A DNA stretch of 8,117 nucleotides from Clostridia bacterium. Lineage in GTDB: Bacteria > Bacillota > Clostridia > Oscillospirales > CAG-272. A program made the position numbers and the translations under genes. Below the pieces are notes generated by a model. It was not told where the DNA came from. It saw only the letters and a list, made by a program, of their open reading frames with translations, and searched no databases. Shown in pieces: positions 1-7,029 of the stretch. Location of the stretch: the NCBI GenBank assembly GCA_017395885.1, contig JAFQNM010000058.1, forward strand, positions 1 through 8,117, written 5' to 3'. Positions within the stretch are counted from its first letter, which is position 1. The number at the start of each line of letters is the position of its first letter.

Positions 1-10
1 TCTTGGCCAT
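1..10 (-). CDS. 5' end of an unidentified minus-strand gene (partial)
   Basis: Read on the minus strand, an ATG at 10-8 is followed by GCC AAG, so the protein begins Met-Ala-Lys before the window ends. A near-perfect Shine-Dalgarno AAAGGAGG lies at 25-18, seven bases before the ATG, and a plausible sigma-A promoter lies further upstream. Only three codons are visible, so the product cannot be named. The gene is divergent from pth. The start is well supported by the ribosome binding site, but the reading frame beyond it is unseen. Confidence 0.6.
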
Positions 11-17
11 TATAAAG

Positions 18-25
18 CCTCCTTT
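18..25 (-). promoter_or_regulatory. Ribosome binding site of the minus-strand partial gene
   Basis: AAAGGAGG on the minus strand matches the 16S anti-Shine-Dalgarno over eight bases, with a 7-base spacer to the ATG. It is the strongest ribosome binding site in the window and is the main reason to call the partial gene. Confidence 0.7.
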
Positions 26-41
26 CACAAATTACATATTA

Positions 42-69
42 ATTATATAGCTTTTTTCTCCGATTACAA
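42..69 (-). promoter_or_regulatory. Sigma-A-type promoter for the minus-strand partial gene
   Basis: On the minus strand a -35-like TTGTAA (69-64) is separated by 16 bases from a consensus -10 TATAAT (47-42). Transcription would start near position 35, giving a leader of about 25 bases that contains the Shine-Dalgarno. The -35 box matches consensus at four of six bases. This is a sequence prediction only. Confidence 0.5.
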
Positions 70-110
70 GAGCATTTCTGTGAACAATTAGTTTTTTCGA
101 CCCAAAACAC

Positions 111-139
111 TTGAAAAAAGCTTCCTCATAAGCTAGAAT
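111..139 (+). promoter_or_regulatory. Sigma-A-type promoter for pth
   Basis: TTGAAA (111-116), a 17-base spacer and TAGAAT (134-139) form a good housekeeping promoter. The predicted start near 146 leaves a leader of about 68 bases containing the hairpin at 153-176. It is back to back with the minus-strand promoter at 42-69. Confidence 0.65.
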
Positions 140-152
140 ATAGAAAAACACA

Positions 153-176
153 CCCACCCCGATCCTTCGAGGTGGG
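153..176 (+). terminator. Hairpin in the pth leader, terminator-like (possible attenuator)
   Basis: A 10-base arm (153-162) pairs with 167-176 with one mismatch around a TCCT loop, and the plus strand continues ATTTTG. The stem is GC-rich but the T-run is only four bases, so termination would be weak. It lies between the predicted pth start site and the pth ribosome binding site. On the minus strand the stem is followed, after a short gap, by five Ts, so it could also act in the other direction. Confidence 0.4.
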
Positions 177-213
177 ATTTTGTGCCGTTTGCGTATAGAT
201 TTGAGGTGTAAAA

Positions 214-861
214 ATGGCAGATATATTTGAGCTTTTCAAAAAGATATCAAAGGATAATAACACGGCGGCGGGAGCTCCCACGCATATGATAGTAGGTCTC
301 GGAAACCCCGGTAAGGAGTATGCAGAGACCAGACATAACGCAGGCTTTCTCGCCATGGACAGAATATGCGAGTCTCTCGGCTGCGAGTGTCAGAGGGTAA
401 GGTTCAAGGCCTTCACAAATACTGTGAGGATAGGTGATAAGAATGTGCTTCTCATGCTTCCGCAGACCTATATGAACAAGTCCGGCGAGGCAGTTGGAGA
501 GGCGGCCAAGTATTACGGCATCGCTCCCGAGAATATAGTTGTGATGGTGGACGATATCTACCTTGAGCCGGGCAGAATGAGAATTAGAAAGAACGGAAGT
601 GCCGGCGGTCATAACGGCCTCAAGAGCCTGATCGAGCATCTTGGTTCTGATGCATTCCCCCGCATAAAGCTTGGCGTTGGCGCAAAGCCCAAGGAGGCCG
701 ACCTTGCAGATTGGGTAACGGGGCGTCTTTCCCGTGCCAATTACGACCTTATGCTTCCCTGCCTCAAGGTGTGCCTTGATGCCTGCCGACTCATTATAGA
801 CGGCAAATGCGAGGAGGCCATGGGTAAATACAACGGCATGAAGCCTGAAACCAAGGAATAA
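214..861 (+). CDS. pth: Peptidyl-tRNA hydrolase
   Basis: This cytoplasmic enzyme cleaves the ester bond of peptidyl-tRNAs released from stalled ribosomes, recycling the tRNA. The 215-residue protein carries the family signatures in order: GLGNPG with Asn31, the catalytic His41 in TRHNAGF, QTYMNKSG with Met87-Asn88 for tRNA/peptide contact, the VDDIYLEPG segment with Asp113 matching the His-orienting aspartate, and GSAGGHNGLKS with Asn134. All expected active-site residues are present. The family usually starts just before the IVGLGNPG strand. Here about 24 extra residues (FELFKKISK-like, then an Ala/Gly linker) precede it. The ATG at 214 is chosen because AGGTG lies 5 bases upstream at 204-208; a fallback start is Met25 (286). 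The gene precedes mfd, as in many Bacillota, with a 199-base gap. No terminator is obvious after it. Confidence 0.96.
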   Translation: MADIFELFKKISKDNNTAAGAPTHMIVGLGNPGKEYAETRHNAGFLAMDRICESLGCECQRVRFKAFTNTVRIGDKNVLLMLPQTYMNKSGEAVGEAAKYYGIAPENIVVMVDDIYLEPGRMRIRKNGSAGGHNGLKSLIEHLGSDAFPRIKLGVGAKPKEADLADWVTGRLSRANYDLMLPCLKVCLDACRLIIDGKCEEAMGKYNGMKPETKE

Positions 862-981
862 ATTTTCATGATTAACTGTTACAGCTTAAAAGTATTCTCG
901 TTTCTCACTATTTCAATATTTATCTGATCTGAGTATTGGTCGTTGCTGTAGTGCTTGAATTCCTTTTATGCTCCGTAAGTA

Positions 982-1009
982 TTGATAATTAATTATAACA
1001 GAATATAAA
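982..1009 (+). promoter_or_regulatory. Candidate promoter for mfd
   Basis: TTGATA (982-987), a 16-base spacer and TATAAA (1004-1009) each match the sigma-A boxes at five of six bases. The predicted start is near 1016, about 45 bases before the mfd ATG. The -10 box lies inside the conserved head of the repeat at 1003-1052, so the repeat may supply part of this promoter. The surrounding AT-rich sequence makes chance matches likely, hence moderate confidence. Confidence 0.45.
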
Positions 1010-1052
1010 CCTATTTAAAGTTCTTTTGGTTCTTTTCTTTCAAGAAAAGAAC
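1003..1052 (+). repeat. Head-plus-hairpin repeat, copy A, upstream of mfd
   Basis: A head segment (1003-1022, core CCTATTTAAAGTT) matches 19 of 20 bases at 8027-8046. It is followed by a perfect 11-base inverted repeat, 1029-1039 with 1042-1052, and a two-base TC loop. The copy at 8027 has the same head and the same TC-loop hairpin form, but a completely different stem. The hairpin ends eight bases before the mfd start codon. No T-run follows on the plus strand, so it does not look like a terminator. Confidence 0.65.
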
Positions 1053-1060
1053 AGAAAAAT

Positions 1061-4000
1061 ATGAAAAACGATCTTTTATTACAGGTGATGCGTGAGGCAC
1101 GTGAGTACCGTGCTCTCAGCGAAAATCTGGTCCTTTCAAGAAGAAGGGCAAAGCAGAGGCCGTCGGCAGTGACGGGCCTTTCCGAGGGTGCGTCTCCCAT
1201 ATTTCTCACTGCCCTTGCCGCTGACGAGGCAAGAGAGGGCCGCAGGGTACTTATTCTTTTTGCAAACGAAAAGGATGCTCTTGAGGAGGCGGCACGCCTC
1301 TCTGCCGAGGGCATACCTGCGTATCACCTGCCTGCCCGAGACTATAATTTCAATAATACAACAGCATCCCGTGAGTATGAGCACTCACGGCTTTTGGTGC
1401 TTTCCGAGTGTCTCTTTTCCGATAGCCCCTTTGTGGTCTGTGCAACGGCAGAGGCGGCCTTGCAGGTAACGGTGCCCCCTGAGGAGCTTATCCACCTCAC
1501 CTTTTCCGTAAAGCAGGACACCCCCCTCGATCTTGAAAGATTTGTTGAGGTCTTGTCCCGCGGCGGCTACCGCAGGGTAGAGCTTTGCGAGGGCGCAGGC
1601 CAGTTTGCCGTTCGAGGCGGAATTGTGGACGTTTTCCCTCCTGCCGCCGCCCCTTACAGAATAGAGCTATTCGGTGACGAGATAGACAGAATGGGAACCT
1701 TTGACCCTCAGACTCAGAGGTTTGTTGAGTTTTCGGATAACGATCTTCTTATTCCTCCCTCCAGAGAGATAGTTCTCACAAAGGAGAGAAGGGAGCTCAT
1801 CTGTGCCTCCATTGATAAGCAGATCGGAAAGCTCTCAAGGGATGACGATGCAGACCTCAGAACCATAGAGCTTCTTATGAAGGAGCAGGCAGATATAAAG
1901 GAAACGGCCGATTGCGGATTTCTTGATAAATACATTCCCCTCATTTATCCCGAGGGCGACTGCTTCTTTGATTATTTTGACGGACTTCTCGTTATTAACG
2001 ATACGGGTGCCGTTCGTGACAGGGCAAACGCTGCAGAGGAACTGCTCTCCCAGTCTGTTCTGGATATGATAAAGGCGGGAGAGATATATTCAAAAATTGC
2101 AGGAACGTATGTAAACAGCTTTGCAAGGGTAGAGGTGGCAACAGGCGTTTTGCCAACGGTGCTTCTGGACCCCTTTGCAAAGAACCATCCCGGTATGCTT
2201 CCTGAGGCGAGATTCGATTTTCAGACCCGTCATATTCCTCCCTTTGCATCCAATACTGCTCTTATGATGGAGGATCTCTCCGGCTTTGTGGAAGGAGGAT
2301 ACAGGTGTGTCGTGCTTTCGGCCAACGAGATGGAGGCAAAGAATATTGCCAAAATGCTCACAGAGGCAGGCTATTCTGCGGCCCCCTCAAACGGAGATGC
2401 AGGCTTTTTCGGTGAAAAAAAGAAAAGGTATCCTGTAGCGGTGCTTTATGGCGAGAGCCTTCCCGGATTTGAGCTGGTCAGCGCAAGATTTGCCCTGCTT
2501 GACCATTCAGGTACCTCCGCCGGAGCAAAAAGAGTGCTCAGCCGCCGCAAGGGCGCCAAATATAAAAGCAAAACACAGTCTATTCTTTCATATTCCGACC
2601 TTGAGCCGGGAGATTACGTAGTTCACGAGGCATACGGCATCGGCCAGTACCTGGGCATCGAGACCCTGACGGTGGACGGCGTTTCCCGTGATTACGTTAA
2701 GATAACCTATCAGGGAACGGATAAGCTTTTTCTACCCGTAGACCAGCTTGATCTCGTATCAAAGTATATAGGTGCCGGGGCCGACGGAACGGTCAAGCTT
2801 TCCAAAATGGGAGGCAGCGACTGGACAAGGGCAAAAACCAAGGCAAGCGCCTCTGCCAAGGAGATGGCAAAGGAGCTTATAGAGCTTTATGCAAGAAGGC
2901 GCCGTGCAAAGGGTATCGCCTATCCTCCCGATGACGATATGTCACGTCAGTTTGCGGCAGCCTTTGAGTATGACGAAACAGAGAGCCAGCTTTCTGCCAT
3001 AGACGATATCAACCGTGATATGGAGGCAGGCTTCCCCATGGAGAGGATCGTTTGCGGCGACGTTGGCTACGGTAAAACAGAGGTGGCGCTCCGAGCCGCC
3101 TTCAAGGCTGTTAACGGAGGCAAGCAGGTGGCGATCCTTGTTCCCACGACCATCCTTGCATATCAGCATTTTCAAACAGCTCTTTCCCGCTTCAGAGGAT
3201 TTCCCATATCCATTGATATGCTATCCCGCTTCAGAACAAAGGCTCAGCAGGAGGAGTCTCTCCGTAAGCTGAGAAGGGGAGAGACTGATATTATTATCGG
3301 AACCCACCGTATCATATCAAAGGATATAGAGTTTCACGATCTGGGACTTGTTATAATAGATGAGGAGCAGCGCTTCGGTGTTGCCCAAAAGGAGAAGCTG
3401 AAGGAGATAGCGATCGGTGCCGATATGCTTACCCTGACAGCGACCCCCATCCCCCGAACGCTCAATATGGCAATGGGCGGCATTATGGATATGAGCCTTC
3501 TTGATGACGTTCCCGGTCTTCGCTCCCCTGTTCAGACCTACGTAATGGAGCACGACGACGGGGTCATTTCCGAGGCCATACGCCGCGAGCTGAGACGGGG
3601 AGGACAGGTGTTCTACCTCAATAACAACATTGAGTATCTGTATACCCTGCAGGCAAAGCTGAACAAGGCTCTGCCTGAGGCAAGGATCGCCGTTGCCCAC
3701 GGAAGAATGGACCGTGAGGAGCTTGAGGATATTTGGGCAGGCCTTGTGAGAGGTGAGGTGGACGTTCTTGTTTGCACCACCATTATCGAAACAGGTGTGG
3801 ACGTTTCAAACGCCAACACGCTTATTATAGAAAACGCAGACCGCTTCGGCCTTTCCCAGCTTCATCAGATAAGAGGCCGTGTAGGCCGCTCATCCCGCAG
3901 GGCATATGCATATTTCACCTATCCGAAAATGAAGCAGCTTTCAGAAATTGCCGATAAAAGGCTTCGTGCAATGAAGGAGTATGCTGCATTCGGTGCAGGC

Positions 4001-4603
4001 TTTAAGATAGCGCTTCGCGACCTTGAGATAAGAGGTGCGGGAAACCTTCTTGGCTCTCAGCAGCACGGACATATGGAGGCCGTTGGCTACGATATGTATA
4101 TAAAGCTTCTTGAGGAGGCGGTGCTTGAGGAAAAGGGTGAGGCAAAGAAGCCAAGGCAGGACTGCTCCGTCAGCGTAAAGGCAGATGCATATCTCCCCAA
4201 GGGATATATTAAGGACGGCGCTCAGCGAATGGAAATGTACAGAAAGATCGCCCGTATCCAGGTGGAGGAGGATTTCTCCGATATGATTGACGAGCTTTGC
4301 GACCGGTTCGGTGAGCCGCCCAGAGCGGCAATGAATCTTTGCCGAATTGCCCTTGTCCGAGGTCTGGGCATTGCGGCAGGCATGAAAAAGATTGAGGAGA
4401 GGGAAAGAGAGCTTGTGCTCACGGGAGAGACTCCCGATCTGACTGCGGTGAGAAAGCTTGCCGAGAAATATCCCGGCTCTGTCCGTGTCACCCTTGGGCA
4501 GATGCCTGCTGTTGTGGTTAAAAAGCAGAGAGGCAAGCAAACGGCAGACTTCCTTGCCGACCTGTTAACGGAATATATACAATTATCGGTCAAAAAAGAG
4601 TAG
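1061..4603 (+). CDS. mfd: Transcription-repair coupling factor (Mfd)
   Basis: Mfd binds RNA polymerase stalled at DNA lesions, pushes it off by ATP-driven translocation and recruits UvrA. The 1180-residue protein has full family length and all parts in order: a UvrB-like N-terminal module (about 1-350) whose Walker A position (GLSEGAS, 39-45) is degenerate, as is normal for Mfd; a CarD-like RNA polymerase interaction domain (about 510-575, with GDYVVHEAYGIGQYLG); a RecG-like superfamily 2 motor with Walker A GDVGYGKT (666-673), Walker B DEEQ (767-770), TATP (793-796) and motif VI QIRGRVGR (936-943); and a C-terminal TRCF domain (about 1035-1135). No frameshift or lost motif is visible. The ATG at 1061 fits the family N-terminus, but no clear Shine-Dalgarno precedes it: the usual position is occupied by the 1029-1052 hairpin. 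It lies between pth and a foldase-like lipoprotein gene. Confidence 0.97.
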   Translation: MKNDLLLQVMREAREYRALSENLVLSRRRAKQRPSAVTGLSEGASPIFLTALAADEAREGRRVLILFANEKDALEEAARLSAEGIPAYHLPARDYNFNNTTASREYEHSRLLVLSECLFSDSPFVVCATAEAALQVTVPPEELIHLTFSVKQDTPLDLERFVEVLSRGGYRRVELCEGAGQFAVRGGIVDVFPPAAAPYRIELFGDEIDRMGTFDPQTQRFVEFSDNDLLIPPSREIVLTKERRELICASIDKQIGKLSRDDDADLRTIELLMKEQADIKETADCGFLDKYIPLIYPEGDCFFDYFDGLLVINDTGAVRDRANAAEELLSQSVLDMIKAGEIYSKIAGTYVNSFARVEVATGVLPTVLLDPFAKNHPGMLPEARFDFQTRHIPPFASNTALMMEDLSGFVEGGYRCVVLSANEMEAKNIAKMLTEAGYSAAPSNGDAGFFGEKKKRYPVAVLYGESLPGFELVSARFALLDHSGTSAGAKRVLSRRKGAKYKSKTQSILSYSDLEPGDYVVHEAYGIGQYLGIETLTVDGVSRDYVKITYQGTDKLFLPVDQLDLVSKYIGAGADGTVKLSKMGGSDWTRAKTKASASAKEMAKELIELYARRRRAKGIAYPPDDDMSRQFAAAFEYDETESQLSAIDDINRDMEAGFPMERIVCGDVGYGKTEVALRAAFKAVNGGKQVAILVPTTILAYQHFQTALSRFRGFPISIDMLSRFRTKAQQEESLRKLRRGETDIIIGTHRIISKDIEFHDLGLVIIDEEQRFGVAQKEKLKEIAIGADMLTLTATPIPRTLNMAMGGIMDMSLLDDVPGLRSPVQTYVMEHDDGVISEAIRRELRRGGQVFYLNNNIEYLYTLQAKLNKALPEARIAVAHGRMDREELEDIWAGLVRGEVDVLVCTTIIETGVDVSNANTLIIENADRFGLSQLHQIRGRVGRSSRRAYAYFTYPKMKQLSEIADKRLRAMKEYAAFGAGFKIALRDLEIRGAGNLLGSQQHGHMEAVGYDMYIKLLEEAVLEEKGEAKKPRQDCSVSVKADAYLPKGYIKDGAQRMEMYRKIARIQVEEDFSDMIDELCDRFGEPPRAAMNLCRIALVRGLGIAAGMKKIEERERELVLTGETPDLTAVRKLAEKYPGSVRVTLGQMPAVVVKKQRGKQTADFLADLLTEYIQLSVKKE

Positions 4604-4629
4604 AAAAGGGCCGGTCTTTGTGGTATTAT
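4601..4629 (+). promoter_or_regulatory. Possible promoter for the lipoprotein gene
   Basis: TAGAAA (4601-4606), a 17-base spacer and TATTAT (4624-4629) preceded by TGG give a weak -35 with an extended -10. The predicted start near 4636 would leave a leader of about 23 bases. The -35 overlaps the mfd stop codon. No terminator lies between mfd and the next gene, so readthrough from mfd is equally possible. Confidence 0.4.
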
Positions 4630-4658
4630 AGGTTATAAATAAACTTAAGGATATTGTT

Positions 4659-5765
4659 ATGATGCTTAAAAGAATATTAGCAATAATAGCTTTGGCGGCA
4701 ATGCTTATCGGCTGCCTCACCTCCTGCGGTGACTCAACTCCCCCTGTGCTGACCCTTGGTGAAAAAGAGGTCACAGAGGCAATGTACAGCTATTGGGCGA
4801 GCAGATTCAAGGGAAACTATATGAGCTCATATGAGGACGTTGAAAATACGGATGCGTTCTGGAACAGCGAGATCTCCGAGGGGATGACCGTTGCTGAGTA
4901 TCTGGATGGCTCAACGCTTGATGCGGTAAAGACATATCTTGTTTGCTCCGCCCTGTTTGATGAGTACCGCCTCAGCTTTGAGGATAAGGAGTTGGAGAGC
5001 ATAGATAACTATATCAGCGACCTTATCAAGGAGTGGGCAGACGGCTCTAAGAACGTGATGAACTCTATTCTCAGCGAGTACGGTATCAATACCCGTATAC
5101 TGAGAAAGGTGTATATCGAGGAGGAGAAGGTCTCCAAGGTGTTCAATCATCTGTACGGCGAGGGTGGAGAAAAGGCCCTCACCGCTGCAGACTATGAGCA
5201 GTTTTATCTGGATAACTACGTTCACGTTCAGATGATATATATTGAGAATATAAGCAAATATAAAACTGACGAGAACGGAAAGCGCCTTACCGATGAGAAC
5301 GGATACTATCAGATAGAGCCTCTCACCGGGGAAAAGAAGGAAGAGAAGGATGCTGCGGTCAAGGCCGTGCAGGACGGAATTGAAAACGGAGTGGACTTCA
5401 ATGAGCTTTATGAAAAGTATTCTGAGCTGAAGGATTATAAAAACGGCCATTATTACTCAACTATGGCAGATTACGGCGGAGAGAGCTTCTACTATAGCCT
5501 TGCCGTAAAGGTCAGCGGCCTTGAGGTGGGAGAAACAGCCACCCTTGAATCTGAAATGGGCACCTGTATAGTAAAGAAGCTTGAAATGGACGAGGGAGCA
5601 TGGAAGAATGAGGAGAACAAAGCGTTTTTCTCTGATTTTGAGGATGTTGCCCGGCAGGATACGTTCCTGAAAATGCTGGAGAGCTACTATGACGATATAG
5701 TGATAGATGAGGAAATATTGAAGAAATATTCCGTTAAAAACGTCCCTCCTGCAACTCTGTTCTGA
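4659..5765 (+). CDS. SurA/PrsA-like foldase lipoprotein with a degenerate parvulin domain
   Basis: This is probably an extracytoplasmic lipoprotein chaperone anchored to the outer face of the membrane. The 368-residue protein begins with a lipoprotein signal: basic Lys4-Arg5, a hydrophobic stretch (6-18), then two overlapping lipoboxes, LIGC with Cys19 and LTSC with Cys23. Cys23, followed by a Gly-Asp-Ser-Thr-Pro-Pro linker, is the likelier lipidation site. Residues about 30-180 look helical and acidic, like the SurA N-terminal chaperone region (TLGEKEVTEAMYSYW is typical of its start). Residues about 186-315 follow the parvulin layout, including GVDFNELYEKYS and a later GLEVGETATLESEMGTCIVKKLE. 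The position of the usual HIL histidine reads QMIYI (Met192), so isomerase activity is doubtful. The start is the first of two ATGs, seven bases after AAGGA (4647-4651). It lies 55 bases after mfd, a pairing common in Clostridia. Family assignment is good; substrate unknown. Confidence 0.8.
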   Translation: MMLKRILAIIALAAMLIGCLTSCGDSTPPVLTLGEKEVTEAMYSYWASRFKGNYMSSYEDVENTDAFWNSEISEGMTVAEYLDGSTLDAVKTYLVCSALFDEYRLSFEDKELESIDNYISDLIKEWADGSKNVMNSILSEYGINTRILRKVYIEEEKVSKVFNHLYGEGGEKALTAADYEQFYLDNYVHVQMIYIENISKYKTDENGKRLTDENGYYQIEPLTGEKKEEKDAAVKAVQDGIENGVDFNELYEKYSELKDYKNGHYYSTMADYGGESFYYSLAVKVSGLEVGETATLESEMGTCIVKKLEMDEGAWKNEENKAFFSDFEDVARQDTFLKMLESYYDDIVIDEEILKKYSVKNVPPATLF

Positions 5766-5830
5766 TGAAAGGTGAGAAAGTCGGAATTTGCCGGCTTCCT
5801 TTAAAGAAAAAACTGAATAAAACCGGCGAA

Positions 5831-5871
5831 GCAAAAGAAAACCTCCGATTCTTTCGGAGGTTTTCTTTTGC
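5831..5871. terminator. Bidirectional intrinsic terminator between convergent genes
   Basis: An 18-base arm (5831-5848) pairs perfectly with 5854-5871 around a 5-base TTCTT loop. The core is CCTCCGA/TCGGAGG flanked by A-rich and T-rich arms, so a T-tract follows the GC core on either strand. It ends the mfd-side lipoprotein transcript and can also stop dapA transcription arriving from the right. Confidence 0.9.
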
Positions 5872-5901
5872 ACCTTCAAATTTCCGTTTAACAGGAAGAT
5901 T

Positions 5902-5988
5902 TAATTTGTGTTGACCGTAGGGGCAGATTCCATATCCGCCCGAAAATAAAACGTATAGGGCGGATATGGAATCCGCCCCTACAAATTA
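5902..5988. repeat. MITE-like long palindrome downstream of dapA
   Basis: The arms 5917-5941 and 5958-5982 are 25 bases each and pair with a single mismatch (A5925). Each begins GTAGGGGC when read inward and they flank a 16-base AT-rich centre. Pairing resumes outside, TAATTTGT (5902-5909) with 5981-5988, after a bulge of about seven bases (GTTGACC) present only on the left. Long GTAGGGGC...GCCCCTAC palindromes of this sort are, as I recall, dispersed in many copies in Clostridia. No transposase is near. The transcript of either strand would fold into a long hairpin. Confidence 0.75.
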
Positions 5989-6015
5989 TCCTGCCCTTAA
6001 ACCGGTATATGTATG

Positions 6016-6903
6016 TCAGACGATAAGCTTTAGCTTTTTCATTTCATAGAGCAGCTTTGATTTTGTAGAGCTATTCATATGGCAGAGAGGCAGGCGCATT
6101 TCGTCGGTGCACAGGCCCATAGCGCAGAGTGCTGTTTTGACCGGGATCGGATTGACCTCTGAGAAGAGAGCCTCTGTCAGCGGAAGGAGGGAAAGCTGCT
6201 CCTCTGCCGCCTCCGAGAGCTTTCCCTCCTCGCAAAGGCGGCAAAGCCTTGCCATTCTTTCAGGCATGATATTTGCAAGCACCGAAACCACTCCCCTTGC
6301 TCCGAGAGCATAGTATGATGCGGTCAGTTCATCACTTCCGCAGTAGAGGGGAAAGGAGCTTCTGTACCTGGAGAGAACTCTTGAGGCGTATACCGTATTG
6401 CCTGAGGCCTCCTTAACTCCCGCAAAATTCTTAATTGAGCAAAGGCGGCCGTAGGTATCCATATCAATGGAGAGGCCGGTCCTAGAGGGCACGTTATATG
6501 CAATGACCGGTATGGAAACGTGATCGCAAACAGCTTTAAAGTGCAGGTAAACTCCCTCGTTGCTGGCCTTGTTATAAAACGGTGTCAGGCAAAGAACTCC
6601 GTCAGCTCCGTCTATCTCCGCCTCCCTTGCGAGAATGGCCAGCAGTGCGGTTGAGGTTGAGCCGCAACCTGCAATAACGGGAACTCTGCCGGCTGTCCGC
6701 TCAACCGTGTGGGCAATAACTCTCCTTTTTTCGCCGTGGCTCAGGGTAGAGGCCTCTCCCGTCGTTCCGCAGGGAACAAGTGCAGAGACTCCGCCCTCGA
6801 TCTGTCTTTCAATGAGCTTTGTCAGTGCCGCAAAATCAACGGCGCCGCTTTTCATGGGGGTTATAAGTGCAGTTGCGCATCCGTGAAATGGAATATCCTT
6901 CAT
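6016..6903 (-). CDS. dapA: 4-hydroxy-tetrahydrodipicolinate synthase
   Basis: DapA condenses pyruvate with aspartate semialdehyde in the cytoplasm, the first committed step of the diaminopimelate/lysine route. The 295-residue protein is of typical length and is a class I aldolase (beta/alpha barrel). It shows GTTGEA with Thr47-Thr48, Tyr110 in TPFYNKASNEG, Tyr136 and Arg141 in YNVPSRTG, and the Schiff-base Lys164 in GVKEASG, matching the Thr44/Thr45/Tyr107/Tyr133/Arg138/Lys161 set of the E. coli enzyme. The start at 6903 (MKDIPFHG) fits the family. The open frame extends 17 codons further, but that region holds the leader and promoter, and AAAGGAA (6921-6915) lies 11 bases before this ATG. 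The gene stands alone, without other lysine genes, divergent from the Nif3-family gene. No lysine riboswitch fits in its short leader. The NAL superfamily includes other aldolases, but the residue set favours DapA. Confidence 0.94.
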   Translation of the reverse strand: MKDIPFHGCATALITPMKSGAVDFAALTKLIERQIEGGVSALVPCGTTGEASTLSHGEKRRVIAHTVERTAGRVPVIAGCGSTSTALLAILAREAEIDGADGVLCLTPFYNKASNEGVYLHFKAVCDHVSIPVIAYNVPSRTGLSIDMDTYGRLCSIKNFAGVKEASGNTVYASRVLSRYRSSFPLYCGSDELTASYYALGARGVVSVLANIMPERMARLCRLCEEGKLSEAAEEQLSLLPLTEALFSEVNPIPVKTALCAMGLCTDEMRLPLCHMNSSTKSKLLYEMKKLKLIV

Positions 6904-6936
6904 AATATGTACCGTTCCTTTCTGTTCTTCTTTTAC

Positions 6937-6966
6937 AGTATATTCAAAAAACAAAAAGTGTTGAAA
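6937..6966 (-). promoter_or_regulatory. Predicted dapA promoter
   Basis: On the minus strand a -10 box TATACT (6942-6937) lies 17-18 bases from a weak -35 (TTCAAC, 6965-6960, or TTTCAA, 6966-6961). The start would be near 6930, giving a leader of about 27 bases that contains the Shine-Dalgarno. The -35 lies on the same bases as the plus-strand -35 of the Nif3-family gene. Confidence 0.5.
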
Positions 6967-6989
6967 AGTTTTTGCCGATTTGTTATACT
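6961..6989 (+). promoter_or_regulatory. Sigma-A-type promoter for the Nif3-family gene
   Basis: TTGAAA (6961-6966), a 17-base spacer and TATACT (6984-6989) preceded by TGT give a good -35 plus an extended -10. The predicted start near 6996 leaves a leader of about 34 bases with the ribosome binding site at 7014-7020. Confidence 0.7.
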
Positions 6990-7029
6990 GTAATCAGAAA
7001 AAATTTCGAAAAGAAAGGAATTTGTTACC

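Noticed and set aside
862..1002. The gap after pth, considered for a small gene such as fin, which sits between pth and mfd in Bacillus.
   Set aside because: It is AT-rich with frequent stops in all frames and no ribosome binding site with a start; only a candidate mfd promoter at its right end is supportable.
1029..1052. The hairpin before mfd as the terminator of pth.
   Set aside because: No T-run follows on the plus strand, the stem is AT-rich, and it lies eight bases from the mfd start; its head matches a repeat elsewhere, which explains it better.
3941..4540. A 199-residue minus-strand open frame inside mfd.
   Set aside because: It is antisense to the conserved motor and TRCF domains of mfd, has no family resemblance, and arises from the codon pattern of the real gene.
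5765..5914. A 49-codon open frame whose ATG overlaps the lipoprotein stop codon (TGATG), suggesting translational coupling.
   Set aside because: It runs straight through the perfect terminator hairpin and into the start of the palindrome region, has no proper ribosome binding site, and its residues reflect those repeats.
6904..6954. Upstream extension of dapA to an ATG at 6954, adding 17 residues.
   Set aside because: The extra residues are translated promoter and leader sequence; the ATG at 6903 has a ribosome binding site and matches the normal DapA N-terminus.
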